From contig NZ_WUMV01000002.1 in NCBI RefSeq assembly GCF_009826895.1, positions 1 to 64,000 on the forward strand: a DNA stretch of 64,000 nucleotides, read 5' to 3'. The notes under the pieces were generated by a model. That model was not told the DNA's origin. It did no database searches and worked only from the letters and a program-made list of their open reading frames with translations. Within the stretch, counting starts at the first letter, position 1, and each line of letters begins with the position of its first letter. Below, piece by piece: positions 31,055 to 41,252 of this stretch. A program made the translations under genes and the position numbers. This DNA comes from Stappia sediminis. Lineage in GTDB: Bacteria > Pseudomonadota > Alphaproteobacteria > Rhizobiales > Stappiaceae.

Positions 31055-32215
31055 ATGCGCCTGCCAACCTACGCCGGAATGCTGGAAGAATTTCGTCTGA
31101 CCGGCGACCCGCTCATCCCTCGCGCCCCGTCCGTGCCGTTGACGCGCACTGCCTTCGCCGCGGCTCACGTCGTGTCCGACCCGCTCGCCGAGCGCGATCC
31201 CTGGGTCGGGCGCCCCGCGGTCGATTGGGAAAACACGCTGCGTTTCCGCCATTGGCTCTGGGATCAGGGGCTTGGCCTTGCGGAGGCGATGGACACCGCG
31301 CAGCGCGGCATGGGCGTCGACTGGTTGACGGCGAAGGAACTGATCGAACGGACGATGAGGGAGGCGAAGGCCCATCCGCTGAAGCCGCGCGTTGCCTGCG
31401 GTGCGGGCACCGATCAGGTGCCATTGGCGGAGCTGAAGACGGCCGACGCCGTTCTTGCCGCCTATTCAGAGCAAATGGAGGCAATAGAGGCTGCCGGCGG
31501 TCAGGTGATCATCATGGCCTCGCGCGCGTTTCCGGCAATCGGCGCGGACAGCGCGACTTATGAACGTGTCTATCGCCGGCTGATTGATCAGGCGGCGGCG
31601 CCTGTGATCCTGCATTGGCTGGGCGACATGTTCGATCCCGCGCTCAAGGGCTATTGGGGCACGCGGGATGCGGCCGAAGCATCCGAGACTGTGTTGCGGA
31701 TCATCGGCGAGAACCCGGCCAAGGTCGACGGCATCAAGATTTCGCTGCTCGACAAGGCGCATGAGGAGGAATTCCGCAAGCGACTGCCCGGGGGCGTGCG
31801 GCTTTATACCGGTGACGATTTCAACTATTCCGATCTGATCGAGGGCGACGGAAAATACCATTCCCATGCGCTGCTCGGCATTTTCGCGGCAATCGCGCCC
31901 GCCGCCTCCCAGGCGCTGGAAGCCTTGGCAAAGGGTGACAAGGCGACTTACCACGCCCTGCTTTTGCCTACCGTTCCGCTTGCGCGTGAGATATTCAAGG
32001 CGCCCACGCAGTTCTATAAGGCCGGCATCGCGTTCCTTGCCTGGCTGAACGGCGCACAAAGCCACTTCATCATGCCGGGCGGCTTCCAGTCGTCTCGGGA
32101 GATCACCCACTATGCTGAAGTGTTCCGCCTCGCGGAAAAGGCGCGGCTCCTGTCGAAGCCTGATCTTGCGAAAGAGCGGATGAGCCTGCTTCTTCGCCTG
32201 CACGGCATCGAATGA
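31055..32215 (+). CDS. DUF993 family protein (DHDPS-like aldolase fold)
   Basis: Protein of 386 aa matching the DUF993 group, distant relatives of dihydrodipicolinate synthase/N-acetylneuraminate lyase. Typical stretches are VDWENTLRFRHWLWDQGLGLAEAMDTAQRGMG, VILHWLGDMFDPAL and KVDGIKISLLDKAHE, in which the lysine after DGI could be the Schiff-base residue of the aldolase fold. ATG at 31055 is chosen after GAGG; GTG at 31043, overlapping the upstream stop, is possible. Reaction unknown; a retro-aldol step on a keto-sugar product is a reasonable inference. Confidence 0.8.
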   Translation: MRLPTYAGMLEEFRLTGDPLIPRAPSVPLTRTAFAAAHVVSDPLAERDPWVGRPAVDWENTLRFRHWLWDQGLGLAEAMDTAQRGMGVDWLTAKELIERTMREAKAHPLKPRVACGAGTDQVPLAELKTADAVLAAYSEQMEAIEAAGGQVIIMASRAFPAIGADSATYERVYRRLIDQAAAPVILHWLGDMFDPALKGYWGTRDAAEASETVLRIIGENPAKVDGIKISLLDKAHEEEFRKRLPGGVRLYTGDDFNYSDLIEGDGKYHSHALLGIFAAIAPAASQALEALAKGDKATYHALLLPTVPLAREIFKAPTQFYKAGIAFLAWLNGAQSHFIMPGGFQSSREITHYAEVFRLAEKARLLSKPDLAKERMSLLLRLHGIE

Positions 32216-32222
32216 GCAGCCA

Positions 32223-33245
32223 ATGAAGAAAAGGCCCACGATACTGGATGTGGCGCGCCACGCGGGCGTTTCGAAGTCCACCGTTTCGCTGGTTCTTCAA
32301 AACAGTCCGCTTGTCAGGGAGACCACCCGGCGGCAGGTCGAAGCGTCAATGGCCGCCTTGAATTACGTCTACAACCGCGCCGCCGCGAACCTTCGCGGCG
32401 CGGGCACCGGCCTTGTCGGTCTTATCATCAATGACCTCCGCAACCCGTTTTTCACCGAGTTCGCCGCCAGCGCACAGATGGCCTTCTCGCGCCGGGGTTT
32501 CGCAACGGCGATAGCCAACACGAACGAAGATCCGGAGATCCAGGCTCAAACTATCGATTCCATGATCGAACACGGCGTCTCGGCGCTGCTCATTTCGCCC
32601 GCCTACGGAGGAGATGCATCGAGCTTCGACAGGATCGAACGCGCCGGTATCCCGACCATGCAGGTGCTTCGCATGGTCGACGAGCGTACGGATGTCTTCC
32701 CCTTCGCCTCTCTCGACTACGCGACAGGCGGAAGGCTCGCCACGCGTCACCTCGTGGAGCTGGGGTGCCGGAACATCGCTTTCGTCGGTGGTCTTGAGGA
32801 TCGCCCGATCACGCTCGAGCGAATGGCGGGATATCGTGAAATCATGGAAGCCGAAGGCCTTGAGACGAGATATTTTTCCGGCAGGCCCTCGCGCGCATTC
32901 GGGCGGGAAATGGCGCGCACGCTCAAACGTGATCACGGCGATATCGAAGCGGCGATATGTTTCAGCGACCTTGTGGCGATGGGAATGCTGTTCGGCTTTG
33001 CCGAGATCGGTGTCGAACTCGGCAAGGATTTTCGGATAGTCGGCTTCGACGACATCGAGGAATGCTCTCTCGTCTTTCCGCAGCTCAGTTCCGTGCGTTG
33101 CGATACCGCGCGTTTCGGAGAGACTTCGGCCGAGACAATGCTCCGCTGGATCGAGGAGGGGGCGCATCCGCCGGCAATCCGCCGCTATCCGGTGGAGCTT
33201 GTCGCCCGCCATTCGAGCCTCGGCGTACCTCTGCGGCGTACTTGA
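32223..33245 (+). CDS. LacI-family transcriptional regulator
   Basis: Repressor of 340 aa. The N-terminal LacI HTH is TILDVARHAGVSKSTVSLVL (about residues 6-25), with the hinge helix near NRAAANLRG and then a sugar-binding-protein-like effector domain. It is the last gene of the operon, seven bases after DUF993, so it is probably co-transcribed and autoregulated through the two operators at 17.95-18.0 kb. Confidence 0.92.
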   Translation: MKKRPTILDVARHAGVSKSTVSLVLQNSPLVRETTRRQVEASMAALNYVYNRAAANLRGAGTGLVGLIINDLRNPFFTEFAASAQMAFSRRGFATAIANTNEDPEIQAQTIDSMIEHGVSALLISPAYGGDASSFDRIERAGIPTMQVLRMVDERTDVFPFASLDYATGGRLATRHLVELGCRNIAFVGGLEDRPITLERMAGYREIMEAEGLETRYFSGRPSRAFGREMARTLKRDHGDIEAAICFSDLVAMGMLFGFAEIGVELGKDFRIVGFDDIEECSLVFPQLSSVRCDTARFGETSAETMLRWIEEGAHPPAIRRYPVELVARHSSLGVPLRRT

Positions 33246-33265
33246 ACCGGGCGCTTTTGCCTGCT

Positions 33266-33778
33266 TTATCCCGTATCTTCCCCGTCCCAGTAACCGGCCT
33301 TATCGGCCAGAAAGCCGATATGCTGGAACGTGCGCGCCTCGGCATTGCCGCCTGGGGGCATGCCGGCGAAAACCGCGAATTTTCCTGAATCCGGGTAAAG
33401 GCCGATGTCGGGCTCCAGCATCGAGCTGATCGCCAGATAACGCAATTCGTTGCCTTCATCGGCGATCAGTTGATGGGCTGTTTCCATGCTGCCGGCAGGC
33501 GCGCCGAGGATGTCTCCGGCAGTAACTGCAATTTCTTCGTCTCCGAAATGATACCGGCCGCTGCCCGACAGGATGACGAACATTTCGTCGTTGTTGACGT
33601 GAGCATGTTTCGGCCATGCGCCCTTGCCGGGTTTCAGAACGACCAGCCTGCAACCGAGCTTGCTCAGGCCAAGGGCCTGTGCAACCCGTGCATCGGAATA
33701 GGCGTAGTTTTTGCCTTCGGCGTGGTCCGCCAACTCGGCATCTTCTATCTTGAAGACAGCTTTCTTGCGGTTCTGCAT
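33266..33778 (-). CDS. Cupin-domain protein
   Basis: Small protein of 170 aa with one cupin barrel. Motif 1 is KHAHVNNDEMFVILSGSGRYHFG (metal-binding His/Glu) and motif 2 is around GDILGAPAGSMETAHQLI. The start at 33778 follows GAGGATGGG. It lies 20 bases after the Tag-like gene on the same strand, suggesting one transcript. The function cannot be assigned; many such cupins bind or modify small sugars or acids. Confidence 0.82.
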   Translation of the reverse strand: MQNRKKAVFKIEDAELADHAEGKNYAYSDARVAQALGLSKLGCRLVVLKPGKGAWPKHAHVNNDEMFVILSGSGRYHFGDEEIAVTAGDILGAPAGSMETAHQLIADEGNELRYLAISSMLEPDIGLYPDSGKFAVFAGMPPGGNAEARTFQHIGFLADKAGYWDGEDTG

Positions 33779-33798
33779 TTTCCCATCCTCATGCGCGT

Positions 33799-34473
33799 TC
33801 AGTGAGGTCCTGTCGAAAAGGCGAGTATCTGGCTGATTTCGTTCAGCGAACGCCCGCTCTCCTCGCGCCATGTGTTGAGGGCTTCCTGAGTTGCGGTAAG
33901 GTCGCGCTTCGATGTCGGCGCCTTGTCCACCACGCCTTCGCGAATGAGGGCCGCGACGACGTCGCCTGAAAAGATAAGCGCGTCCACGCCCATGCGGCGC
34001 AGGAAAATCTGGCCGGCATTGCCGCCCATCCGGCTTGCGCGTTTTTTCAGAAGGTCGACAAGATCGATATATCTTTCCGGCGGGTAGGTGCAGAATGCGG
34101 CCCCCACGGAGCCGTGTTCCCTCGCCAGGTCATTGAGGAACACCGCGTTCTCGCCAACGGAGCGGATCTTCGCGATATTGGCGACGATCCTGCCGGTAGC
34201 CGCGAGCCGTTCGACATCCTCATCCGACATCAGCGTCCAGCGGTTGACGTCGAAGCCCTCGAAAACCTCCTCGAAATCCGGCCATTTCCTGTCGATCAGC
34301 GCCCAGTTGAAACCGGCCTGGAAGATGCATCTCGTCATCTCGCTCAGCCACCTGTCGGGCGGAATTTGCTCAAGTACCGCCTGTGGCTTGGGCTTGGTGA
34401 GAAGACGCTCGAGCGCGGCCTCTCCTCCCTTGTGGCGAGAGGCTAGCTCAAAAATCTCGGAAAACTGCCTCAT
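33799..34473 (-). CDS. DNA-3-methyladenine glycosylase I-like protein (HhH-GPD fold)
   Basis: Protein of 224 aa similar to Tag along FQAGFNWALIDRKWPDFEEVFEGFDV and SDEDVERLAATGRIVANIAKI, the conserved core of the 3-methyladenine glycosylase I family. It lacks the N-terminal Cys/His and C-terminal His/Cys zinc ligands of E. coli Tag, so it belongs to a divergent branch. The MITE ends about 38 bases upstream of its start, inside its probable promoter region. Confidence 0.72.
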   Translation of the reverse strand: MRQFSEIFELASRHKGGEAALERLLTKPKPQAVLEQIPPDRWLSEMTRCIFQAGFNWALIDRKWPDFEEVFEGFDVNRWTLMSDEDVERLAATGRIVANIAKIRSVGENAVFLNDLAREHGSVGAAFCTYPPERYIDLVDLLKKRASRMGGNAGQIFLRRMGVDALIFSGDVVAALIREGVVDKAPTSKRDLTATQEALNTWREESGRSLNEISQILAFSTGPH

Positions 34474-34507
34474 GCATTATCTCCCAGGGGGCATGTTCCG
34501 TCGATAT

Positions 34508-34776
34508 CTAGGGTCTGGACCCATAAAATTGACGGAAATGGTATGAGCCGATTTGGTTGGATACGAGGAGCAAGAGCGCAGGAAACCAGGCCGGTTTTCA
34601 AGATCTTGCGACAAAGTAGCCGGCCAAATCGGCCATATCTTCGAGACACCGAAACGGCTTCGATCTGCCGCGTCGAAGGGCTTGACCGGGTGCCCGACCC
34701 GCTCCGCGCCCTTCTCCTTGCATTTCTTTGCCGTTTCCGGTGCCATTTGCATCAATTTTATGGGTCCAGACCCTAG
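34508..34776. mobile_element. Non-autonomous inverted-repeat element (MITE)
   Basis: A 263-bp element (34511-34773) bounded by inverted repeats beginning GGGTCTGGACCC and flanked by a TA duplication in a CTAG target (CTA on the left, TAG on the right). The perfect arms with the flanking CTA/TAG are 25 bp (34508-34532, 34752-34776) and extend to 34 bp with two mismatches. The interior encodes no transposase. TA duplication and GGG ends are like those of the IS427 group of the IS5 family; the family call is an inference. It lies between the Tag-like gene and cbbR. Confidence 0.82.
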
Positions 34777-34886
34777 TGGTTTTTGAAGACAGGAATATGC
34801 TCAATCGTATTGAAAATATGCTTCTACGTATTGAATGCGAACTGATTCCCTATCCCTGCAGTAAGGCCGGTTCGCTCTGGTGAGCT

Positions 34887-35831
34887 TTAAAGAATAATCG
34901 CCGGCGTCCGCTCTGTGCCCGGAACGCGCGGAAGATATGCCGGTCCGTCCCGAACCAGGAATCCGTTGAAAGCCTGCATCGAAGGCGACGTCGAGCGGTC
35001 CTGGCGCGAGACTGAGAACCATTGCCGCCTGATCGGCATGCCTTCCACGTCGAGCACCGCGAGCCGGCCAAGCTGCATCTCCGCCTCGATCGTGTGGGCG
35101 GAGATGAAGGCGACGCCAAGCCCCGCCATCACCGCCTGTTTTATGGTTTCGTTGGAGCCCATCTCCGTTCCCAGATCGTCAAGCTTTTCCGGAAGGTCGG
35201 AGAAGAATATTTCGAGTGAAATCCGGGTGCCCGATCCGGACTCGCGTATGAGAAAGGCTTCTTTTGCTATCTCTTCCTTGGAGATGGTGCGTTTTCCGGC
35301 CAGCGGATGGTTGGCAGGCGCGATTATGACAAGTGGATGTTCGCCGAAGACGGTGGAGCGCACCGCAATGTCCTTGGGAGGGCGGCCCATGAGCGCGATA
35401 TCGAGATCGTGGTGCCGGAGCGCTTCGATCGTTTCGGCCCGGTTCCCCACCTGAAGATCGACCTTGATGCCCGGATGGTCCTTCAGGAATGCCGCGATCA
35501 GGCGGGGGGCGAAATATTTCGCAGTTGAAACGGCTCCCAGCCGCAGCGTGCCTTTCCTGGCGCCGGTGAAGGCTTCGATTTCTTCCGAAAAGGCCTGAAG
35601 CTGGTCTTCGATCGCTTGTGCGCATTCAAGCGCCGCCAGCCCTGCGGCAGTCGGACGCAGGCCGTCCGATGTCCGGTCGAAAAGCGCAAGGCCGAGTTCT
35701 TCTTCCATCTGCTTTAGTTGGAGCGTAACCGCCGGCGCCGTCAGCCCCAACGTCTTGGCGGCGCTCGCGATTCTTCCGTTGCGCTGGATAGCGATGATGG
35801 CACGGAACTGACGCAAGGTGAGGTTCAACAT
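34887..35831 (-). CDS. cbbR: LysR-family regulator CbbR
   Basis: LysR-type activator of 314 aa, divergent from the Calvin-cycle operon. The N-terminal winged helix (RQFRAIIAIQRNGRIASAAKTLGLTAPAVTLQLKQME) is typical of CbbR, followed by the periplasmic-binding-protein-like effector domain (FLIRESGSGTRISLEIFF) that senses Calvin-cycle metabolites in characterised homologues. Position and sequence both support cbbR. Confidence 0.93.
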   Translation of the reverse strand: MLNLTLRQFRAIIAIQRNGRIASAAKTLGLTAPAVTLQLKQMEEELGLALFDRTSDGLRPTAAGLAALECAQAIEDQLQAFSEEIEAFTGARKGTLRLGAVSTAKYFAPRLIAAFLKDHPGIKVDLQVGNRAETIEALRHHDLDIALMGRPPKDIAVRSTVFGEHPLVIIAPANHPLAGKRTISKEEIAKEAFLIRESGSGTRISLEIFFSDLPEKLDDLGTEMGSNETIKQAVMAGLGVAFISAHTIEAEMQLGRLAVLDVEGMPIRRQWFSVSRQDRSTSPSMQAFNGFLVRDGPAYLPRVPGTERTPAIIL

Positions 35832-35870
35832 AAATGATAATAAAAATTTTTAATGCATGATGTAAAGAAA

Positions 35871-35884
35871 TTAAAATTTACTAA
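35871..35884. promoter_or_regulatory. Candidate CbbR box
   Basis: TTA-N8-TAA (TTAAAATTTACTAA) in the AT-rich cbbR-cbbF intergenic region fits the TTA-N7/8-TNA form of CbbR sites and the LysR T-N11-A rule. The region is so AT-rich that chance matches are likely. Confidence 0.5.
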
Positions 35885-35951
35885 CTCGCTAACAACCGAA
35901 ATGATCATTTCCGTCCTGCCGGAAAATCTGCGGGGCGCGGGAGGAAAGATC

Positions 35952-36989
35952 ATGAGCGGCAGGACGCTTGAAGCGTTTCTTGACGATTACTCCGAAGGCG
36001 GCGGCGCGGTCGGCGCGCATGTCGCGGAGACGATCCGCCTTTTCGCGGAAGCTGCCGTTCGAATGCGTCTGGCGATCAATGAAGGCGCGCTCGGGGCTGC
36101 ATTTTCAGCTGTTCGCGAGGCTGCCCATGCGCATGGTGACGAGCAGAAGGAGCTCGATGTCTTCGCCGACGACCTGTTCCTGGACGCTGCCCGCCGGGCG
36201 CGGGTGTCCTATTATGCTTCCGAGGAGCTTGCTCATCCGGTCTCCGTCGATCAGTCTTCGGAAATAGCGATCGCCATCGATCCGCTGGACGGGTCTTCCA
36301 ACATCGATACGAATGTCTCGATCGGCACGATTTTTTCGATCCTGCCTTCGAAGGAAGACGAGGCTTCCACTTTCACACAACCCGGCAACTGCCAGCTTGC
36401 GGCGGGCTTTTTCATTTACGGTCCGCAACTCGCTTTAGCGCTCACCCTAGGGCAGGGCACGAGCGTTTTTGTATATTCAGCGCGGCTTGAAGCTTTCGTC
36501 GAAGCCTATCCGAAGCTAGCAATTCCGCCGGATGCGCGTGAATTCGCGGTCAATACCTCGAACTACCGGCATTGGGACGAGGCCGTTCGCCTTTACATCG
36601 ACGATTGCCTGAAAGGTGCGGAAGGCCCGCGCGAAAAGGACTTCAACATGCGCTGGATCGCCTCGCTCGTGGCCGACACTTACCGCATCCTCATTCGCGG
36701 CGGCGTGTTCTTCTATCCGGGTGACGGCCGCAAGGGATATTCGGCCGGGCGCCTGCGCCTCGTCTATGAAGCCAACCCCATTTCCATGCTGATCGAGCAG
36801 GCCGGCGGCAAGGCGACGGACGGAACTTCCCGCGTTTTGGACAAGGTGCCGACAGGCCTGCATCAGCGCTCGCCGCTGGCATTCGGCTCGGTCAAGGAGG
36901 TCGACAAGATTGCCCGTTATCTTGCCGATCCTTCGGCAATCGGCAACCGCCATCCTCTTTTCGGAAATCGCGGACTGTTTCGTTCCTGA
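35952..36989 (+). CDS. cbbF: Fructose-1,6-bisphosphatase class I
   Basis: FBPase of 345 aa, first gene of the cbb operon. The metal- and substrate-binding motif DPLDGSSNID is at residues 110-119. The active-site region KDFNMRWIASLVADTYRILIRGGVFFYPGD is present. Start at 35952 is set by GGGAGGAAAG; an in-frame upstream start would run through the promoter. It regenerates fructose 6-phosphate in the Calvin cycle. Confidence 0.95.
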   Translation: MSGRTLEAFLDDYSEGGGAVGAHVAETIRLFAEAAVRMRLAINEGALGAAFSAVREAAHAHGDEQKELDVFADDLFLDAARRARVSYYASEELAHPVSVDQSSEIAIAIDPLDGSSNIDTNVSIGTIFSILPSKEDEASTFTQPGNCQLAAGFFIYGPQLALALTLGQGTSVFVYSARLEAFVEAYPKLAIPPDAREFAVNTSNYRHWDEAVRLYIDDCLKGAEGPREKDFNMRWIASLVADTYRILIRGGVFFYPGDGRKGYSAGRLRLVYEANPISMLIEQAGGKATDGTSRVLDKVPTGLHQRSPLAFGSVKEVDKIARYLADPSAIGNRHPLFGNRGLFRS

Positions 36990-37110
36990 AGCGGACTGCG
37001 TGGTAGAAGTCGCCAGCTCCGAACTGGATACATGAGACATATCAGAGAGTTGGGTCGTATCGCTCGCCCGCGTGCAGTCAAGGTGCGCCCTGAAGGGAGA
37101 AAACGAAAAT

Positions 37111-37983
37111 ATGTCCCACAAGCATCCGATTATCGCGATCACGGGGTCCTCCGGTGCCGGCACCACCACCGTCCGCGACACCTTCGAGAAGATCTTCAAG
37201 CGCGAGGGGCTGACCGCGGCCTTTATCGAGGGCGACGCCTTTCACCGCTATGACCGACATGGAATGAGGGAAAAGGTCGCGGAAGAGGAAGCGCGCGGCA
37301 ACTACAGCTTCTCGCATTTCAATCCGGAGGCGAACGAACTCGAAATCCTGGAATCCGTCTTCGAGGAATACGGCCGCCTGGGAACGGGCAGGACGCGGCA
37401 CTACGTTCACGACGAGAAGGAAGCCGGACACTACAACACCCGGCCCGGCACTTTTACCGATTGGGAAGACCTTCCGGCCAGCGATCTTCTTTTCTATGAA
37501 GGCCTGCATGGCTGCGCCGTCACCGACAAGGTGAATGTGGCCCAGCACCCGGACCTGAAGATCGGCGTCGTGCCCGTCATCAATCTGGAGTGGATCCAGA
37601 AGATCCATCGCGACAAGGCCGCCCGTGGCTACACGACCGAGGCCGTTACCGACACGATCCTGCGTCGCATGCCGGATTACGCGCGCTACATCTGCCCGCA
37701 GTTTTCGCAGACGAACATCAACTTCCAGCGGATACCGACGGTCGATACCTCCAATCCCTTCATCGCGCGCTGGATACCGACTGCGGCGGAATCGATGCTG
37801 GTCATCCGTTTCGCCAATCCGCGCGGTATCGACTTTCCATATCTGCTTTCGATGCTGCACGGCAGTTTCATGTCGCGCGCCAATTCCATCGTCGCTCCCG
37901 GCGACAAGCTGGACCTTGCCATGCAGCTCATCTTCACCCCGCTTATCCACAAGCTGATGGACGTGAAGCGCCGCGCCGCCTGA
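37111..37983 (+). CDS. cbbP: Phosphoribulokinase
   Basis: Bacterial-type PRK of 290 aa that phosphorylates ribulose 5-phosphate to the RuBisCO substrate. The P-loop variant GSSGAGTTT is at residues 12-20. HYNTRPGTFTDWEDL and FYEGLHGCAVTDKVNVAQHPDLKIGVVPVINLEWIQKIHRD are typical of the proteobacterial octameric enzyme. Start at 37111 follows AGGGAGA. Confidence 0.96.
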   Translation: MSHKHPIIAITGSSGAGTTTVRDTFEKIFKREGLTAAFIEGDAFHRYDRHGMREKVAEEEARGNYSFSHFNPEANELEILESVFEEYGRLGTGRTRHYVHDEKEAGHYNTRPGTFTDWEDLPASDLLFYEGLHGCAVTDKVNVAQHPDLKIGVVPVINLEWIQKIHRDKAARGYTTEAVTDTILRRMPDYARYICPQFSQTNINFQRIPTVDTSNPFIARWIPTAAESMLVIRFANPRGIDFPYLLSMLHGSFMSRANSIVAPGDKLDLAMQLIFTPLIHKLMDVKRRAA

Positions 37984-37993
37984 GGAGAAGTCC

Positions 37994-38659
37994 ATGAATA
38001 TTCAGGATACTTCCGCGCTTGCCGGCGCGGTCGACGAGAAGCTCGTGGCTAATACCTCCGGTCCGTTTGCCGTGGACGCCGCAAAAATGGGGAGTGGTCT
38101 GACGGCCCGCTATCCGGACATCCGCCAGGCGCAGGTACGCCACAAGACTGTTTTAGTGCGCGCAGACCTGGATGTGCCTTTGGATGGCGGGGTCGTCGCG
38201 GATGCAGGCGCAATCGAGCGTTTTGCTCCCACGGTTGTGGGTCTCATCGAACGTGGCGCGAAAGTCATCGTCATGGCGCATCTGGGAATGCCGCAGGGCG
38301 AGCCCAATCCGACGTTGTCCACCTTTCCGATCGCTGTTGCGCTTGGCGAAGTTCTTGAGCGCGGCGTGCAATTTATCCCTGATTGCGTTGGTGAAACAGC
38401 GGAGCGCGTTACGGGCAATCTACCGGACGGTGGGATCGCCTTTCTGGAAAATCTCCGCTTTCACAAAGGCGAGACCGAAAACAGCCGTGCCTTCGCGCTC
38501 ATGCTTTCCGTCCACGGAGATATCTTCGTCAACGACGCGCCTTTCTGTTCGCAATGGGTCCAGGCTTCGACCAACAAGATCGCTGAAATCCTGCCGCCCT
38601 TTGCAGGTCCGAACATGGTTGCGAAGCAGAAGAAATCGCAAATTCTGGAGGAAAACTGA
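37994..38659 (+). CDS. Phosphoglycerate kinase N-terminal domain only, degenerate
   Basis: A 221-aa protein that aligns with only the N-terminal (3-phosphoglycerate-binding) half of [14 protein letters not shown] (canonical VRVDFNVP), [10 protein letters not shown] (canonical HLGRP), [11 protein letters not shown] (kept), and [13 protein letters not shown] (canonical NDAFGTAHRAHAS). PGK is normally about 395-415 aa; the ADP-binding domain is absent and the frame ends near the hinge. Substrate residues are changed: Asn to Asp60, Arg to Met99, His-Arg to Gln-Trp (187-188). The open frame, ribosome site and packing between cbbP and cbbA argue for a maintained protein, perhaps regulatory, rather than a decaying pseudogene. 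Confidence 0.82.
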   Translation: MNIQDTSALAGAVDEKLVANTSGPFAVDAAKMGSGLTARYPDIRQAQVRHKTVLVRADLDVPLDGGVVADAGAIERFAPTVVGLIERGAKVIVMAHLGMPQGEPNPTLSTFPIAVALGEVLERGVQFIPDCVGETAERVTGNLPDGGIAFLENLRFHKGETENSRAFALMLSVHGDIFVNDAPFCSQWVQASTNKIAEILPPFAGPNMVAKQKKSQILEEN

Positions 38660-38660
38660 G

Positions 38661-39740
38661 ATGGCCCGGATCACCCTTCGCCAACTGCTCGATCACGCCG
38701 CCGAATACGGCTACGGCGTGCCGGCCTTCAACATCAACAACATGGAACAGGGACTTGCGATCCTGGAGGCCGCGAAGACCACCGACAGCCCCGTCATCAT
38801 CCAGGCTTCGCGCGGTGCGCGTTCTTACGCCAACGACATCATGCTTTCAAAGATGATGGAGGCACTGGAACTGATGTATCCGCGGATCCCGATCTGCATC
38901 CATCAGGATCACGGCAACAACGTTGCGACCTGCCTTTCGGCGATCCAGTCGGGCTTTACATCCGTCATGATGGACGGCTCCCTGAAGGAGGATGCGAAGA
39001 CGCCGTCGGACTACGGCTACAACGTTGCGATCACTCATAACGTCGCCAGGCTTGCGCATATGGTCGGCGTTTCCGTCGAGGGCGAGCTCGGCTGCCTCGG
39101 AAGCCTTGAAACGGGTGAGGGCGAGGCGGAGGACGGTCATGGCTTCACGGGCAAGCTCGAACGCTCCCAACTCCTGACCGATCCGGAGGAAGCCGCCCGG
39201 TTCGTGGCGGATACCGGTGTCGACGCGCTGGCTGTCGCTATCGGAACCTCGCACGGCGCCTACAAGTTCACCCGCAAGCCGACAGGTGACGTGCTTGCCA
39301 TGGATGTGATCGAGAAGATCCACGAGAAGCTGCCGAGCACGCACATCGTCATGCATGGCTCGTCCTCCGTGCCGCGGGAGTGGCAGGACGTCTTCAATGA
39401 AAACGGCGGAGAAATGCGGGAAACCTACGGCGTTCCCGTGGAAGAGATCGTGCGCGGCATCAGGCATGGCGTGCGCAAGATCAATATCGACACGGACCTT
39501 CGCTTGGCCGCGACGGCGGAAATGCGCCGGGTCGCCGCTACGTCGAAATCAGAATTCGATCCGCGCAAGTTCCTCAAACCCGCCATGGAGGCGATGAGCA
39601 AGGTTTGCCGGGAGCGCTTCGAGGCGTTCGGCACGGCGGGCCGCGCCTCGAAGATCACCGCGATCCCCATGAGCGAAATGGCAAAACGCTACGCCAGCGG
39701 CGAACTCGGCCCAAGAGCCGGTGTGGCGCGTGCGGCGTAA
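38661..39740 (+). CDS. cbbA: Class II fructose-bisphosphate aldolase, Calvin-cycle type
   Basis: Zinc-dependent aldolase of 359 aa. Start at 38661 follows GGAGGAAA. Motifs include [18 protein letters not shown] (zinc His), [28 protein letters not shown] and the C-terminal zinc-site stretch MHGSSSVP. The sequence is of the Calvin-cycle subtype that also handles sedoheptulose bisphosphate. One base separates it from the PGK-like gene's stop. Confidence 0.95.
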   Translation: MARITLRQLLDHAAEYGYGVPAFNINNMEQGLAILEAAKTTDSPVIIQASRGARSYANDIMLSKMMEALELMYPRIPICIHQDHGNNVATCLSAIQSGFTSVMMDGSLKEDAKTPSDYGYNVAITHNVARLAHMVGVSVEGELGCLGSLETGEGEAEDGHGFTGKLERSQLLTDPEEAARFVADTGVDALAVAIGTSHGAYKFTRKPTGDVLAMDVIEKIHEKLPSTHIVMHGSSSVPREWQDVFNENGGEMRETYGVPVEEIVRGIRHGVRKINIDTDLRLAATAEMRRVAATSKSEFDPRKFLKPAMEAMSKVCRERFEAFGTAGRASKITAIPMSEMAKRYASGELGPRAGVARAA

Positions 39741-39748
39741 CTGCTTGA

Positions 39749-41227
<1,479 letters not shown>

Positions 41228-41252
41228 TTTCCGGTCAAGCAAGGAGACAAAA

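Noticed and set aside
34543-34776. Open frames of 77 and 68 codons inside the MITE
   Set aside because: They run into the inverted repeats, lack family features and ribosome sites, and are explained by GC-rich non-coding DNA.
35841-35865. Additional CbbR boxes in the AT-rich cbbR-cbbF spacer
   Set aside because: TTA-N10-TAA and similar matches arise easily in this composition; only the TTA-N8-TAA site fits the expected spacing.
37994-38659. Frameshifted full-length pgk
   Set aside because: No PGK C-terminal sequence was found in any frame after the stop; cbbA begins one base later.
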